Positions 1 through 6,287 of a stretch of 11,960 nucleotides of DNA are shown one piece after another. The DNA comes from an uncultured Collinsella sp. GTDB lineage: Bacteria > Actinomycetota > Coriobacteriia > Coriobacteriales > Coriobacteriaceae. Position numbers and translations under genes: made by a program. Numbering within the stretch: position 1 is the stretch's first letter; every line of letters begins with the position of its first letter. The stretch is taken from assembly GCA_902478945.1 (NCBI GenBank), contig CABSMX010000065.1:1-11960 (forward strand), read 5' to 3'. The notes beneath the pieces were generated by a model. That model was given only the letters and a program-made list of their open reading frames with translations, did no database searches and was not told the origin of the DNA.

Positions 1-855
1 CGCGTGGCGCTCATGCGTGAGCTGGGTATTGTCTTTGAGCTGGGTGCTGACGTTACGAACCCTGCGGTGGCGGCCAAGCTCAATGGCTTTGACGCCGTCG
101 TGGTGGCTGCCGGTGCTCGTGCCCCCCGCGGTCTTTCGGCTACGAATGTAGATGCCCCGGGCGTGGTGTATGCCGTGGACTACCTGACGGCTTCGACCGT
201 CTCGGTGCTCGATGGCGGCGAGCCCGCAGTGAACGCGCACGGCCTGGACGTTGTGGTCATTGGCGGCGGCGATACCGGCAACGACTGTGTGGGCACCGCG
301 GTGCGCCAGGGTGCGCGCAGCGTGCGTCAGTTTGAGTTCTTGCCGGCCGCGCCCGATAAGCGTGCGGCGAGCAACCCTTGGCCGCAGTGGCCCAACGTTA
401 AGAAGACCGACTACGGTCAGCAGGAGGCTATCGCTGCCATGGGCGGTGAGATGCGTGCCTGGGGCGTGGATACGCTCGAGGTGCTGCTGGACAAGAAGGG
501 CACGGCAGCGGGCCTGCGCGTGGTCGACCTGGATTGGTCGGCCGGCAAGCCCGAACGCATTGCGGGCTCCGAACACGAGGTGCCGGCGCAGCTGGTGCTC
601 ATCGCCTGCGGCTATACGGGTCCGGAATACAGCGTGTTCGAAGCTGTCGGCGTGCCTGTTGCCACGGCGGGCCGTCCGTTGCCCGTGATGGCTTCCGAGG
701 ACTCGCACCTTGCGGCCCGCGTGGATGGCGTTGCTGCGGATGCCGCGCCGGTGTATGTGGCCGGCGACGCCCGTAACGGCAGCTCACTCGTGGTGAGCGC
801 CATGGCCGATGCCCTCGCCTGCGCGGCCGAGGTCGCCGAGACCCTGGCGCTGTAA
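1..855 (+). CDS. gltD: Glutamate synthase (NADPH) small subunit, C-terminal part (5' truncated by window edge)
   Basis: This is the C-terminal part of a GltD-type flavoprotein. In that family the subunit takes electrons from NADPH through FAD and Fe-S clusters to the large subunit GltB, which makes glutamate from glutamine and 2-oxoglutarate in the cytosol. The frame is open to the first base; the codon at 4 is GTG but is probably internal, because the first visible residues (R-V-A-L-M-R-E-L-G-I) match the conserved GltD stretch before the second nucleotide-binding domain. Visible motifs are the NADPH-binding GGGDTGND (about bases 262-285), a PWPQWP segment followed by a DYGQQEA motif, typical of GltD, and a C-terminal FAD-contact motif, AGDARNGSSLV, near base 770. 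The N-terminal Fe-S region and the first FAD motif are outside the window. Related oxidoreductases such as the dihydropyrimidine dehydrogenase N-terminal module share this fold, but the DYGQ segment favours GltD. Confidence 0.88.
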   Translation, partial: RVALMRELGIVFELGADVTNPAVAAKLNGFDAVVVAAGARAPRGLSATNVDAPGVVYAVDYLTASTVSVLDGGEPAVNAHGLDVVVIGGGDTGNDCVGTAVRQGARSVRQFEFLPAAPDKRAASNPWPQWPNVKKTDYGQQEAIAAMGGEMRAWGVDTLEVLLDKKGTAAGLRVVDLDWSAGKPERIAGSEHEVPAQLVLIACGYTGPEYSVFEAVGVPVATAGRPLPVMASEDSHLAARVDGVAADAAPVYVAGDARNGSSLVVSAMADALACAAEVAETLAL

Positions 856-870
856 GGTAGTCATTCAAGA

Positions 871-908
871 GCGTCCCCAACGACTAGTCATTGGGGACGC
901 GCTTTTTT
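871..908 (+). terminator. Rho-independent terminator after gltD, inside a GTCCCCAACGACTAG repeat
   Basis: A 10-bp perfect stem (871-880 with 891-900, GCGTCCCCAA/TTGGGGACGC) has a 10-base loop and is followed by a T run at 903-908, 16 bases after the gltD stop. The same block has a second possible pairing: GTCCCCAACGACTAG at 873-887 is the perfect reverse complement of 911-925. The two hairpins share their left arm and exclude each other. The second arm suggests a repeat family rather than a simple terminator. Confidence 0.85.
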
Positions 909-1199
909 GTCTAGTCGTTGGGGACACCCCTTAACGTCTGACTGCTCATTTGCTGACGTGCAGGCTTGCGACGCCTTGCTGTTTTTGTGATGGCTGCGGC
1001 TGGCAAGCTCAAAATCTCTGTTTATTTTGCCTATGTTTAACTGGGGTTTTGTCTCGGTATAGCTTATCGGTCAAGCGTTCCGTCAAGTATTCGGTCAGCA
1101 TCTGGTTTGCAACCCGATGCTCATTTCGCCCGCGCTGGTGGCGACCACCAGCCCTCCTCGTAAGCTCAAATTGAGGTTCATCAGTTTGAGGAGGATGTC
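909..1199. other. Non-coding stretch between gltD and the 1200-1907 gene
   Basis: No convincing gene is seen here; the frame open at 950-1174 has no ribosome binding site and no recognisable product. It contains the second arm of the GTCCCCAAC repeat (911-925). It also holds a perfect 8-bp hairpin with a 3-base loop at 1134-1152 (GCTGGTGG/CCACCAGC), about 50 bases before the next start codon. A short pairing, CTCAAA (about 1164) with TTTGAG (about 1185), touches the GAGGAGGA ribosome binding site and could mask it. No clear promoter was found. Confidence 0.4.
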
Positions 1200-1907
1200 A
1201 TGGCTGATTATGTTTTGGACCGGGGACGTCTGACCGAGGCCGTCGGTAACGATATTGCCGACATGGCCCAGTTTTGGATGCTGCGCAAGTTCCAGTTTTT
1301 GGAGTCGGCGCGCACACAGTTCGAAGTGATAGTCGATCCATGGCTCAGCTATTGCGAGGAGCCTTCGCAAAGCGAAATCATGGCCTATAACATGGCATTT
1401 ACCGATTGGCTGCTGTTCGAGCGTCCCTATTACCATGGCAGGACGCTGCTGGAGCTGTATGTGGACGAGCCGCCGACGTCGCTTTCGCCTGCTTCGCTCA
1501 GGCGGCTCGAACAGGTGCGCGACACGCAGTATTTCTCGCGCTTTGGCATTTTGGACAAGGATCCGGCGACTGGTATGGTCGCGCTGCGCGATACGCGCAC
1601 CGACCGTCGTTTTGATATCTACGACCCACATATCGTGCAAAAAGAGCGCTGGCGCGAAGGTGCGATTGCGGTGCGCATCGCGTGCGTTGACGATATTTGG
1701 CTGACGGCGGGGCAGCTCTACCTCTACGACATTGCACGCCTGAGCGATACGGCGGTCGACGGGCCTGGCGCGGTGCATCCCGAGGACCTAGAGGACGGTT
1801 TCGATACCTCGTGTATCAGCTTCTTTCTGAGACTGGTCCGCGACATTATGGGTGTGCAGGGACGTTATGTGAAGTCCCTCAACATCTACGAACAGGAATG
1901 GGAGTAG
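1200..1907 (+). CDS. Protein of unknown function, 235 aa
   Basis: I do not recognise this family. The start is well supported: ATG at 1200 follows GAGGAGGA by a short spacer. The product appears soluble and cytosolic, with no signal peptide or membrane segment, and is acidic with many aromatic residues. Visible stretches include a Trp/Phe-rich N-terminal helix region (AQFWMLRKFQFLE, residues about 23-35), DPWLSYCEEP (about 46-55), FTDWLLFERPYY (about 67-78) and a charged middle section, RDTRTDRRFDIYDPH. Only scattered cysteines are present and no CxxC pair, so zinc binding is not suggested. The N-terminal half faintly recalls SEC-C/YecA-associated proteins, but no SEC-C cysteine cluster is present and I make no assignment. 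It stands alone between a terminator-isolated gltD and palindrome array A, whose first unit begins 35 bases after the stop codon. Base composition matches the neighbours. Confidence 0.8.
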   Translation: MADYVLDRGRLTEAVGNDIADMAQFWMLRKFQFLESARTQFEVIVDPWLSYCEEPSQSEIMAYNMAFTDWLLFERPYYHGRTLLELYVDEPPTSLSPASLRRLEQVRDTQYFSRFGILDKDPATGMVALRDTRTDRRFDIYDPHIVQKERWREGAIAVRIACVDDIWLTAGQLYLYDIARLSDTAVDGPGAVHPEDLEDGFDTSCISFFLRLVRDIMGVQGRYVKSLNIYEQEWE

Positions 1908-1942
1908 GGGTGGGCTGTCGCAGCGCCGCCGCCTGTCTATTT

Positions 1943-2241
1943 GTCTCGGTCTGTAACGTCTAGGGACAAAAAACCGGTCTACCTGTTACAGATCGAGACG
2001 TTTGGAACCTGACAGGGGGAATGTCTCAATCTGTAACATCTACAGGCCAAAACTCGACCTAACTGTTACAGATCGAGACAAAGGCTGGATGCGGTGCCGA
2101 AAGATCTCGATCTGTAACATCTAGAGGCCCAAAGACGGTCTACCTGTTACAGATCGAGACAAGGAGGTGCAATGCTGCGCGAACGTCTCGATCTGTAACG
2201 TTTGGCGGCTGCTTGTGCCCGTAACTGTTATAGGTCGAGAC
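1943..2241. repeat. Palindrome array A: four 57-bp units, 80-81 bp period
   Basis: The four units are at 1943-1999, 2023-2079, 2104-2160 and 2185-2241. Each has a 15-base left arm of the form RTCTCRRTCTGTAAC, a 27-base centre, and a right arm close to GTTACAGATCGAGAC. Units are separated by 23, 24 and 24 bases. The last unit is the most diverged (right arm GTTATAGGTCGAGAC). Inside the arms, after a two-base mismatch, TCTA or TAGA on the left can pair with TCTA on the right in units 1 and 3, extending the stem; units 2 and 4 keep part of this. Units 1-3 and their spacers match units 2-4 of array B at a constant offset of 1484. The array begins 35 bases after the stop of the 1200-1907 gene and ends 26 bases before the first plausible ATG of the next gene. 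I know no named family for it. Confidence 0.93.
2172..2198 (+). CDS. Possible 8-codon leader ORF with ideal ribosome binding site
   Basis: AAGGAGGTG at 2161-2169 is a nine-base Shine-Dalgarno match, stronger than that of any other gene here, and is followed at 2172 by ATG. The ORF reads MLRERLDL and stops at TAA 2196-2198, which lies inside the left arm (CTGTAAC) of the fourth palindrome of array A. It is in the same frame as the DUF559-like gene downstream. It may be a leader peptide, or the original start of that gene separated from it when a palindrome unit was gained. Neither is proven, and chance cannot be excluded. Confidence 0.35.
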   Translation: MLRERLDL

Positions 2242-2267
2242 GTTTGTCGGCGGCGGCAACAGCGGCG

Positions 2268-3338
2268 ATGGCCCATTTCTCCGATGTGGTGGTGATGGAA
2301 GTGTCTAATACCGTTCTCAAACACAAGCATGCAACACGTAACACCTTGGCGCGGAATAGGATGCTTGCCAGGCTCACGGAGGCGGCTGAACAAGGCGTGC
2401 TGCTTGTGACGCACGACAATGCCGAGCTCATGTGGCTGCGGCGCCATGTGGGTACAGACGATATTGCGGAGCCCGAATCGCACCTATTCTGTTTTCAGCA
2501 TGAATGGGATGCATTGACGCCGCCGGAGCGGGCGCGGTTGACCATCAAGGGGCTTGCCGAGTTTCACCCCGATTGGGCGTTTTGGGGCTATGACGCGGCA
2601 CTTTTGTGGGGTCTGGAGGTGCCGAATGATCTGCTTGGGCCGCGATTTCTTGTTAAGACAGGTTGCTCGGTGCCGCTGAGTGCAGGATGCCGGCTTTTGC
2701 GTCCGCAGGCGGCGGGTGCGCTTGAGCGCGTCGGCGGCGTGCGGGTGACGCCGTTTTGGCGCACGGTGGAGGATTGTCTGCTGCGTGCGCCGTTTTCGTA
2801 TGGTCTGGCGATCGCCGATTCTGCGCTGCGGGCGAAGGGCATGTCGCGCGACGACCTCTGCAATCGGCTTCAGGCCGATTGCGAGGGCAGACGAGGGTAT
2901 CGCAGAGCTCAGGTGATTGCGGCGCATGCGGACGGCCTGTCCGAAAACGGTGGCGAGTCTCGGTTCCGAGCATTCTTTATTGCATACGGCTTTCCGGTTC
3001 CGGAGTTGCAGGTGGAGTTTCGCGATCCGCTCGATTCGAGCCAGGTGTTTCGGGTCGATTATTTCTGGAGGCTCGAGGACGGGACGTGCGTGATTGGCGA
3101 GCTCGACGGAAAGGGGAAGTATACCTTGCAGAACGGCGAAGGTCGGGAGTCGGTCGACCCGTTCGTGGCAGAGCGTCAGCGGGAATCTCATCTGACAATG
3201 CTCGGGCACAAGGTGCTTCGGTTCACGTTTGATGAACTCAAGAACCCGGGAAAGCTGGTTGAGAAGATGAGGCTAGCAGGTATTCCGCAGCGGGTCGATT
3301 TGGCTGAGGAATGGAGACACCAGTGGTATGGGCGCTGA
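2268..3338 (+). CDS. AbiEi-like protein with C-terminal DUF559/PD-(D/E)XK-type domain
   Basis: The architecture resembles actinobacterial proteins annotated as type IV antitoxin AbiEi-like or DUF559 proteins: an N-terminal regulatory or winged-helix-like region, then a Vsr-related endonuclease-like domain. The C-terminal domain shows VDYFW with a candidate metal-binding Asp (about residue 264 of 356) and the core GELDGKGKY (Glu about 278, Asp about 280, Lys about 284). It then shows ERQRESHLTMLGHKVLR, the usual helix and strand after the core. The middle part (HPDWAFWGYDAALLWGL) matches the AbiEi-like region where these proteins mention a household of hydrophobic and aromatic residues. No toxin partner (AbiEii-type nucleotidyltransferase) is next to it, so a toxin-antitoxin role is not supported. 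The start is uncertain: ATG 2268, 2295 and 2361 are in frame and all have poor ribosome binding sites, while the one strong site (2161) serves a stopped ORF. The gene is flanked by arrays A and B; array B begins 8 bases after its stop. Confidence 0.65.
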   Translation: MAHFSDVVVMEVSNTVLKHKHATRNTLARNRMLARLTEAAEQGVLLVTHDNAELMWLRRHVGTDDIAEPESHLFCFQHEWDALTPPERARLTIKGLAEFHPDWAFWGYDAALLWGLEVPNDLLGPRFLVKTGCSVPLSAGCRLLRPQAAGALERVGGVRVTPFWRTVEDCLLRAPFSYGLAIADSALRAKGMSRDDLCNRLQADCEGRRGYRRAQVIAAHADGLSENGGESRFRAFFIAYGFPVPELQVEFRDPLDSSQVFRVDYFWRLEDGTCVIGELDGKGKYTLQNGEGRESVDPFVAERQRESHLTMLGHKVLRFTFDELKNPGKLVEKMRLAGIPQRVDLAEEWRHQWYGR

Positions 3339-3346
3339 AGCGGACC

Positions 3347-3644
3347 GTCTCAATCTGTAACAACAGAGGACCGTTTGGCCTCGTAACCGTTACAGATCAA
3401 GACGGAAGGTTGGCGGCTGACGAAAAATCTCAATCTGTAACACCTAGAGGCCGAAAACCTGTCTACTTGTTACAGATTTAGACGTTTGACGATGGGGCCG
3501 GAGAATATCTCGATCTGTAACATCTGACGGTCAAAATTCGACCCAACTGTTACAGATTGAGACAAAGGTTGGACGCGATGTCGAAAAATCTCGATCTGTA
3601 ACATTTGGAAGGTTAAAGACGGTCTACCTGTTACAGATCAAGAC
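3347..3644. repeat. Palindrome array B: four 57-bp units, 80-81 bp period
   Basis: Units are at 3347-3403, 3427-3483, 3507-3563 and 3588-3644, with spacers of 23, 23 and 24 bases. Arms follow the same consensus as array A, RTCTCRATCTGTAAC with GTTACAGATYNAGAC, and each centre is 27 bases. Units 2-4 correspond to A units 1-3, including similar spacers (for example AAAGG at the start of both 2080-2103 and 3564-3587). By hand count, 2023-2160 and 3507-3644 differ at about 21 of 138 positions with no gaps, and most differences are transitions. The array starts 8 bases after the stop of the DUF559-like gene and ends about 150 bases before the amidohydrolase start. The stretch 3645-3780 between them holds nothing I can name. 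Confidence 0.93.
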
Positions 3645-3795
3645 GTTTTGCTGGAACGACCGAAGCATCGCTGCACTGGTCTGTTCATCCTCACGCCCTT
3701 CTCTTCCTCCCGTTAGCCGATATGTCCGCAGCAACCCTGTCGCGCTGGGTGATAATGGACAAATGTTCAAGTTAATTGTGAGGGAGGAGCTCGAT

Positions 3796-5166
3796 ATGGC
3801 GACTGCCGATCGTTCCACGTTGTTTATCAATGCGACCGTCCTGGATGGTTCGGAACATATGGAGCCGCAGCCCGACATGGCCGTGGCCGTTGAGCACGGT
3901 GTCATCACATGGATGGGGCCGAGTGCTGTGGCGCAGGCGCCTGCAGGTGCCGAGGTCATCGACCTGGCAGGGGCGTATCTCATGCCAGGCCTCATCAATA
4001 TGCATGTGCATCTGTGCGGCTCGGGCAAGCCGGTTTCGGCGGGCGATGCGGGCGCGCTGATGAAGAAGCTCGATAATCCCGTGGGACGCGCCATCGTGCG
4101 CCACATTCTTAAGGGCAGCGCCCAGCAGCAGCTGGCAAGTGGCGTGACCACGGTGCGCGGCGCGGGCGACCCGCTGTTTGCCGATCTTGCCGTGCGCGAT
4201 GCTATCGATGCCGGCAAGTATCAAGGTCCTCGCCTGGTGGCGCCGGGAACGGGCGTCACGGTGCCGGGCGGCCATGGTGCAGGCTTGTTCGCCCAGGTGA
4301 CAAACAGTCCTGCCGAGGCAGCCGAACAGGTGCGCGACCTGTATGCGCACGGTGCCGACGTCATTAAACTGTTCGTAACGGGTGGCGTGTTCGACGCGAC
4401 CGAGGTGGGCGAGCCGGGCGTGCTGCGTATGCCGGTCGATGTCGCCGCGGCGGCGTGCAAGGCGGCGCACGAGGTTGACCTTCCGGTTATGGCCCATGTC
4501 GAGAGCACCGAGGGCGTGAAGGCCGCGCTTGAGGCCGGCGTTGACACGATTGAGCACGGCGCTCCGTTGACGCCCGAGATCCTGGAACTGTACCGCGGCG
4601 CCGCGGGCACGCAGCTTGAGGGGCGTGCGCCCAGCGTGACCTGCACCATCAGCCCGGCGCTGCCGTTTGTATTGCTCGACCCGGAAAAGACCCATTCGAC
4701 CGATACGCAAAAGAAGAACGGCGATATCGTGTGCTCGGGCATTATCGAGAGCGCTCGTGCCGCACTGGAAGCTGGCGTTAAGGTGGGCCTTGGCACAGAT
4801 TCGAGCTGCCCGTTTGTGACGCAGTACGACATGTGGCGTGAGGTGGCCTATTTTGCCAAGTATGTCGGCGTGAGCAACGCCTTCGCGCTGCATACGGCCA
4901 CGCAAGTCAATGCCGAGCTGCTGGGGCTGGGCGGCGAGACCGGCACAATCGAGTGCGGTAAGGCCGCCGACATTTTGGTGACGCGCAAGAACCCGCTCGA
5001 TGACCTGTGCGCGCTGCGTGCGCCGATGCACGTGATGTGTCGTGGCGATCTAGTGTGCAAGCTCAAGGTGAAGCGTATTCCCGAGGTGGACGCCGAGCTC
5101 GACGCGATTATGGCAATGCCGGCCGAGGCGCTGGCCGAGGAGCTTGCCCGCGACGGCGTGGCATAG
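3796..5166 (+). CDS. Metal-dependent amidohydrolase (imidazolonepropionase/prolidase-like), 456 aa
   Basis: This is a cytosolic hydrolase of the amidohydrolase superfamily, a TIM barrel with a binuclear metal centre and a small beta-sandwich formed from both ends of the chain. The full ligand set is visible: HxH at residues 70 and 72 (LINMHVHLCG), Lys191 in ADVIKLFVTGG as the likely carboxylated bridging lysine, His234 (MAHVES), His254 (TIEHGA) and Asp335 (GLGTDSS). The order and spacing resemble the group that hydrolyses N-acyl or Xaa-Pro dipeptides and related amides; the exact substrate cannot be read from sequence. The start at 3796 (MATADRST) was chosen over the in-frame ATG at 3763 because GGGAGGAG lies just upstream of it and homology-like sequence begins there. 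The C-terminus (GKAADILV) is the usual family ending. It is monocistronic, with a terminator right after it. Length and motifs are complete, and no unusual feature is seen. Confidence 0.88.
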   Translation: MATADRSTLFINATVLDGSEHMEPQPDMAVAVEHGVITWMGPSAVAQAPAGAEVIDLAGAYLMPGLINMHVHLCGSGKPVSAGDAGALMKKLDNPVGRAIVRHILKGSAQQQLASGVTTVRGAGDPLFADLAVRDAIDAGKYQGPRLVAPGTGVTVPGGHGAGLFAQVTNSPAEAAEQVRDLYAHGADVIKLFVTGGVFDATEVGEPGVLRMPVDVAAAACKAAHEVDLPVMAHVESTEGVKAALEAGVDTIEHGAPLTPEILELYRGAAGTQLEGRAPSVTCTISPALPFVLLDPEKTHSTDTQKKNGDIVCSGIIESARAALEAGVKVGLGTDSSCPFVTQYDMWREVAYFAKYVGVSNAFALHTATQVNAELLGLGGETGTIECGKAADILVTRKNPLDDLCALRAPMHVMCRGDLVCKLKVKRIPEVDAELDAIMAMPAEALAEELARDGVA

Positions 5167-5170
5167 GTGT

Positions 5171-5242
5171 GACAAAGGGGCGATCCCTTTGTCGTAATCA
5201 AAAAAAGCCGAGGTCTCAGTGCGAGGCCTCGGTTTTCATTTT
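5171..5242. terminator. Two hairpins forming a bidirectional terminator between convergent genes
   Basis: The first hairpin, five bases after the amidohydrolase stop, is a perfect 9-bp stem (5171-5179 with 5185-5193, GACAAAGGG/CCCTTTGTC). The second has stem CCGAGG/CCTCGG (5208-5213 with 5227-5232), with an A run on its left (5200-5206) and TTTTCATTTT on its right (5233-5242). The A and T tracts allow termination of the amidohydrolase on the + strand and of the zinc-ribbon gene on the - strand. Confidence 0.8.
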
Positions 5243-5259
5243 GTCCCACGGTATGGCGG

Positions 5260-5733
5260 CTAGGAGCGCGTTTCCATTTTGGCGTGGCACTTGGGGCAGG
5301 TGACGCGAATCTTGCCCTTGCCCTTGGGGACGGAGAGCATCTGACCGCAGTTGGGGCACTTGAGGTATGCCGTGGTCTTGCGACCCTTCCACATCTTCTT
5401 GGCCGTACGCTTGGCACGCTCAAAGTCTTCCTTACTGGTGCCGGTTGCGCGTGAGGCGCTGGCCGCTGCAGCGCCGCCGCCCAAGCTGGCGACGAACTTG
5501 CCCAAGCCGGGGACATTGGCGGTCGCAGCGACAAAGGCCTCGTTCTCCTTGCGACGTGCATCGATATTTTTGGACAGGCCGCGCAGCACGCCGAGTACGA
5601 TGACGGCGATGGCAATCCAGCTGAGCCACTGGATGCGGGCTATCGATCCGATCATCGCGATGACAATACCCGCAAAACCCATCACGATGGTGAGTTCATC
5701 GGCACCATTGCGACCCTTCATAAAGTCATTCAT
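5260..5733 (-). CDS. Small membrane protein with C-terminal zinc ribbon, 157 aa
   Basis: The exact function is unknown. Residues about 14-33 and 35-52 form two hydrophobic segments joined by a very short turn, so a membrane hairpin is likely, with most of the chain in the cytosol. A charged region rich in Lys/Arg and Ala follows (about 55-118). The C-terminus holds CPNCGQ (Cys126, Cys129) and CPKCH (Cys146, Cys149), two CxxC knuckles 16 residues apart, which form a classic zinc ribbon. The start at 5733 (MNDFMKG) is preferred to the upstream ATG at 5763 because AAAGG lies 8 bases before it. It converges on the amidohydrolase and shares its terminator. Its upstream region carries the TGCACCA repeat block, so it is probably transcribed separately from the copper operon or by read-through. 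The zinc ribbon suggests nucleic-acid or protein binding at the membrane, but this is inference. Confidence 0.8.
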   Translation of the reverse strand: MNDFMKGRNGADELTIVMGFAGIVIAMIGSIARIQWLSWIAIAVIVLGVLRGLSKNIDARRKENEAFVAATANVPGLGKFVASLGGGAAAASASRATGTSKEDFERAKRTAKKMWKGRKTTAYLKCPNCGQMLSVPKGKGKIRVTCPKCHAKMETRS

Positions 5734-5788
5734 GCAAATTGCCTTTCGTTCGATATGCTGCACGCCTTTATACCCGATTTAAAGCAAG

Positions 5789-5878
5789 GGGGACAGGTCA
5801 ATCTGCACCAAGGTGGTGCAAACATGCCTGTCCCCATTACACCAAGATGGTGCAAAGTAACCTGACTCCCTTGCACCA
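5789..5878. repeat. Nested hairpins built on GGGGACAGG and TGCACCA motifs, directly after csoR
   Basis: An outer stem, GGGGACAGG (5789-5797) with CCTGTCCCC (5827-5835), encloses a perfect inner hairpin, TGCACCA/TGGTGCA (5804-5810 with 5814-5820). Next to it, TGGTGCAA (5848-5855) pairs with TTGCACCA (5871-5878). The block begins within two bases of the csoR stop codon on the - strand. There is no good T run, so it is not an ordinary terminator. Confidence 0.75.
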
Positions 5879-5879
5879 A

Positions 5880-6152
5880 TTACTTGGCGAGTTTGTCGAC
5901 GACGCGTTCGATCTCGGCGAGCTTGGCGGCTTTGAGCTCCTCGTCGCCCGATTCGATGGCCGAGGCGACGCAGCCCTCGATGTGTGCCTTCAACACATCG
6001 GCGTTGATGCGGGCGATGAGTGCCTGTGTGGCCATGAGCTGCGTAGAAATGTCGACGCAGTAGCGGTCCTCCTCGACCATCCGCAGGATGCCGTCAATCT
6101 GACCGCGTGCCGTCTTGAGCATGCGGGTCACCGATTTGTGGTCTGCCATCAT
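5880..6152 (-). CDS. csoR: Copper-sensing transcriptional repressor CsoR
   Basis: This is a 90-aa all-helical repressor of the CsoR/RcnR family, acting in the cytosol as a DNA-binding oligomer that lets go of its operator when it binds Cu(I). The copper ligands of true CsoR proteins are visible: Cys32 (RYCVDIS), His57 and Cys61 (LKAHIEGC), the C-H-C pattern with the HxxxC spacing. The N-terminal ARGQIDGILRMVEE helix is the family signature. The length is typical. Two ATGs are adjacent at 6152 and 6149, and the GAGGA-type ribosome binding site about six bases upstream serves the first. It is the last gene of the copA-copZ-csoR group, all on the - strand, which fits feedback control: the repressor is made from the operon it controls. 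A candidate operator lies upstream of copA. The persulfide sensor CstR and formaldehyde sensor FrmR are relatives, but the copper neighbours and C-H-C set support CsoR. Confidence 0.92.
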   Translation of the reverse strand: MMADHKSVTRMLKTARGQIDGILRMVEEDRYCVDISTQLMATQALIARINADVLKAHIEGCVASAIESGDEELKAAKLAEIERVVDKLAK

Positions 6153-6194
6153 GGCGGGTCCTCGTTTCTGGTCGATCTTCCGGATGCCCCCGTC

Positions 6195-6261
6195 AGTTGC
6201 GGTGAAATAGTTCCTGTTTGCAGGCTTGAAGCGCTAAAACAGGAACTATTTCACCGCAACT
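6195..6261. repeat. Perfect 25-bp inverted repeat between copZ and csoR
   Basis: Bases 6195-6219 and 6237-6261 are exact reverse complements, with a 17-base loop (6220-6236). The core reads GTTGCGGTGAAATAG on the left. It begins 27 bases after the copZ stop on the - strand and ends 43 bases before the csoR start. There is no T run on either strand, so a simple terminator is unlikely. It may be a REP- or MITE-like repeat, or an RNA element that tunes copZ/csoR expression or mRNA stability. Confidence 0.85.
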
Positions 6262-6287
6262 TCTGAGGGTTGAGTAGGCAGCGCCTG

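Noticed and set aside
1943..2241. CRISPR array
   Set aside because: The repeated units are 57-bp palindromes with variable centres, the arms alternate in orientation, the spacers resemble each other between arrays, and there are no cas genes.
2202..2267. Upstream TTG start for the DUF559-like gene
   Set aside because: It lies inside the fourth palindrome of array A, has no ribosome binding site, and would translate repeat sequence.
3751..3756. GATAAT as a -10 box for the amidohydrolase
   Set aside because: No -35-like hexamer is found at 16-18 bases upstream, so the promoter cannot be supported from sequence alone.
3772..5031. 419-aa open frame on the - strand opposite the amidohydrolase
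   Set aside because: It is a shadow of a complete, motif-bearing gene in GC-rich DNA, with low-complexity His/Arg-rich translation and no ribosome binding site.
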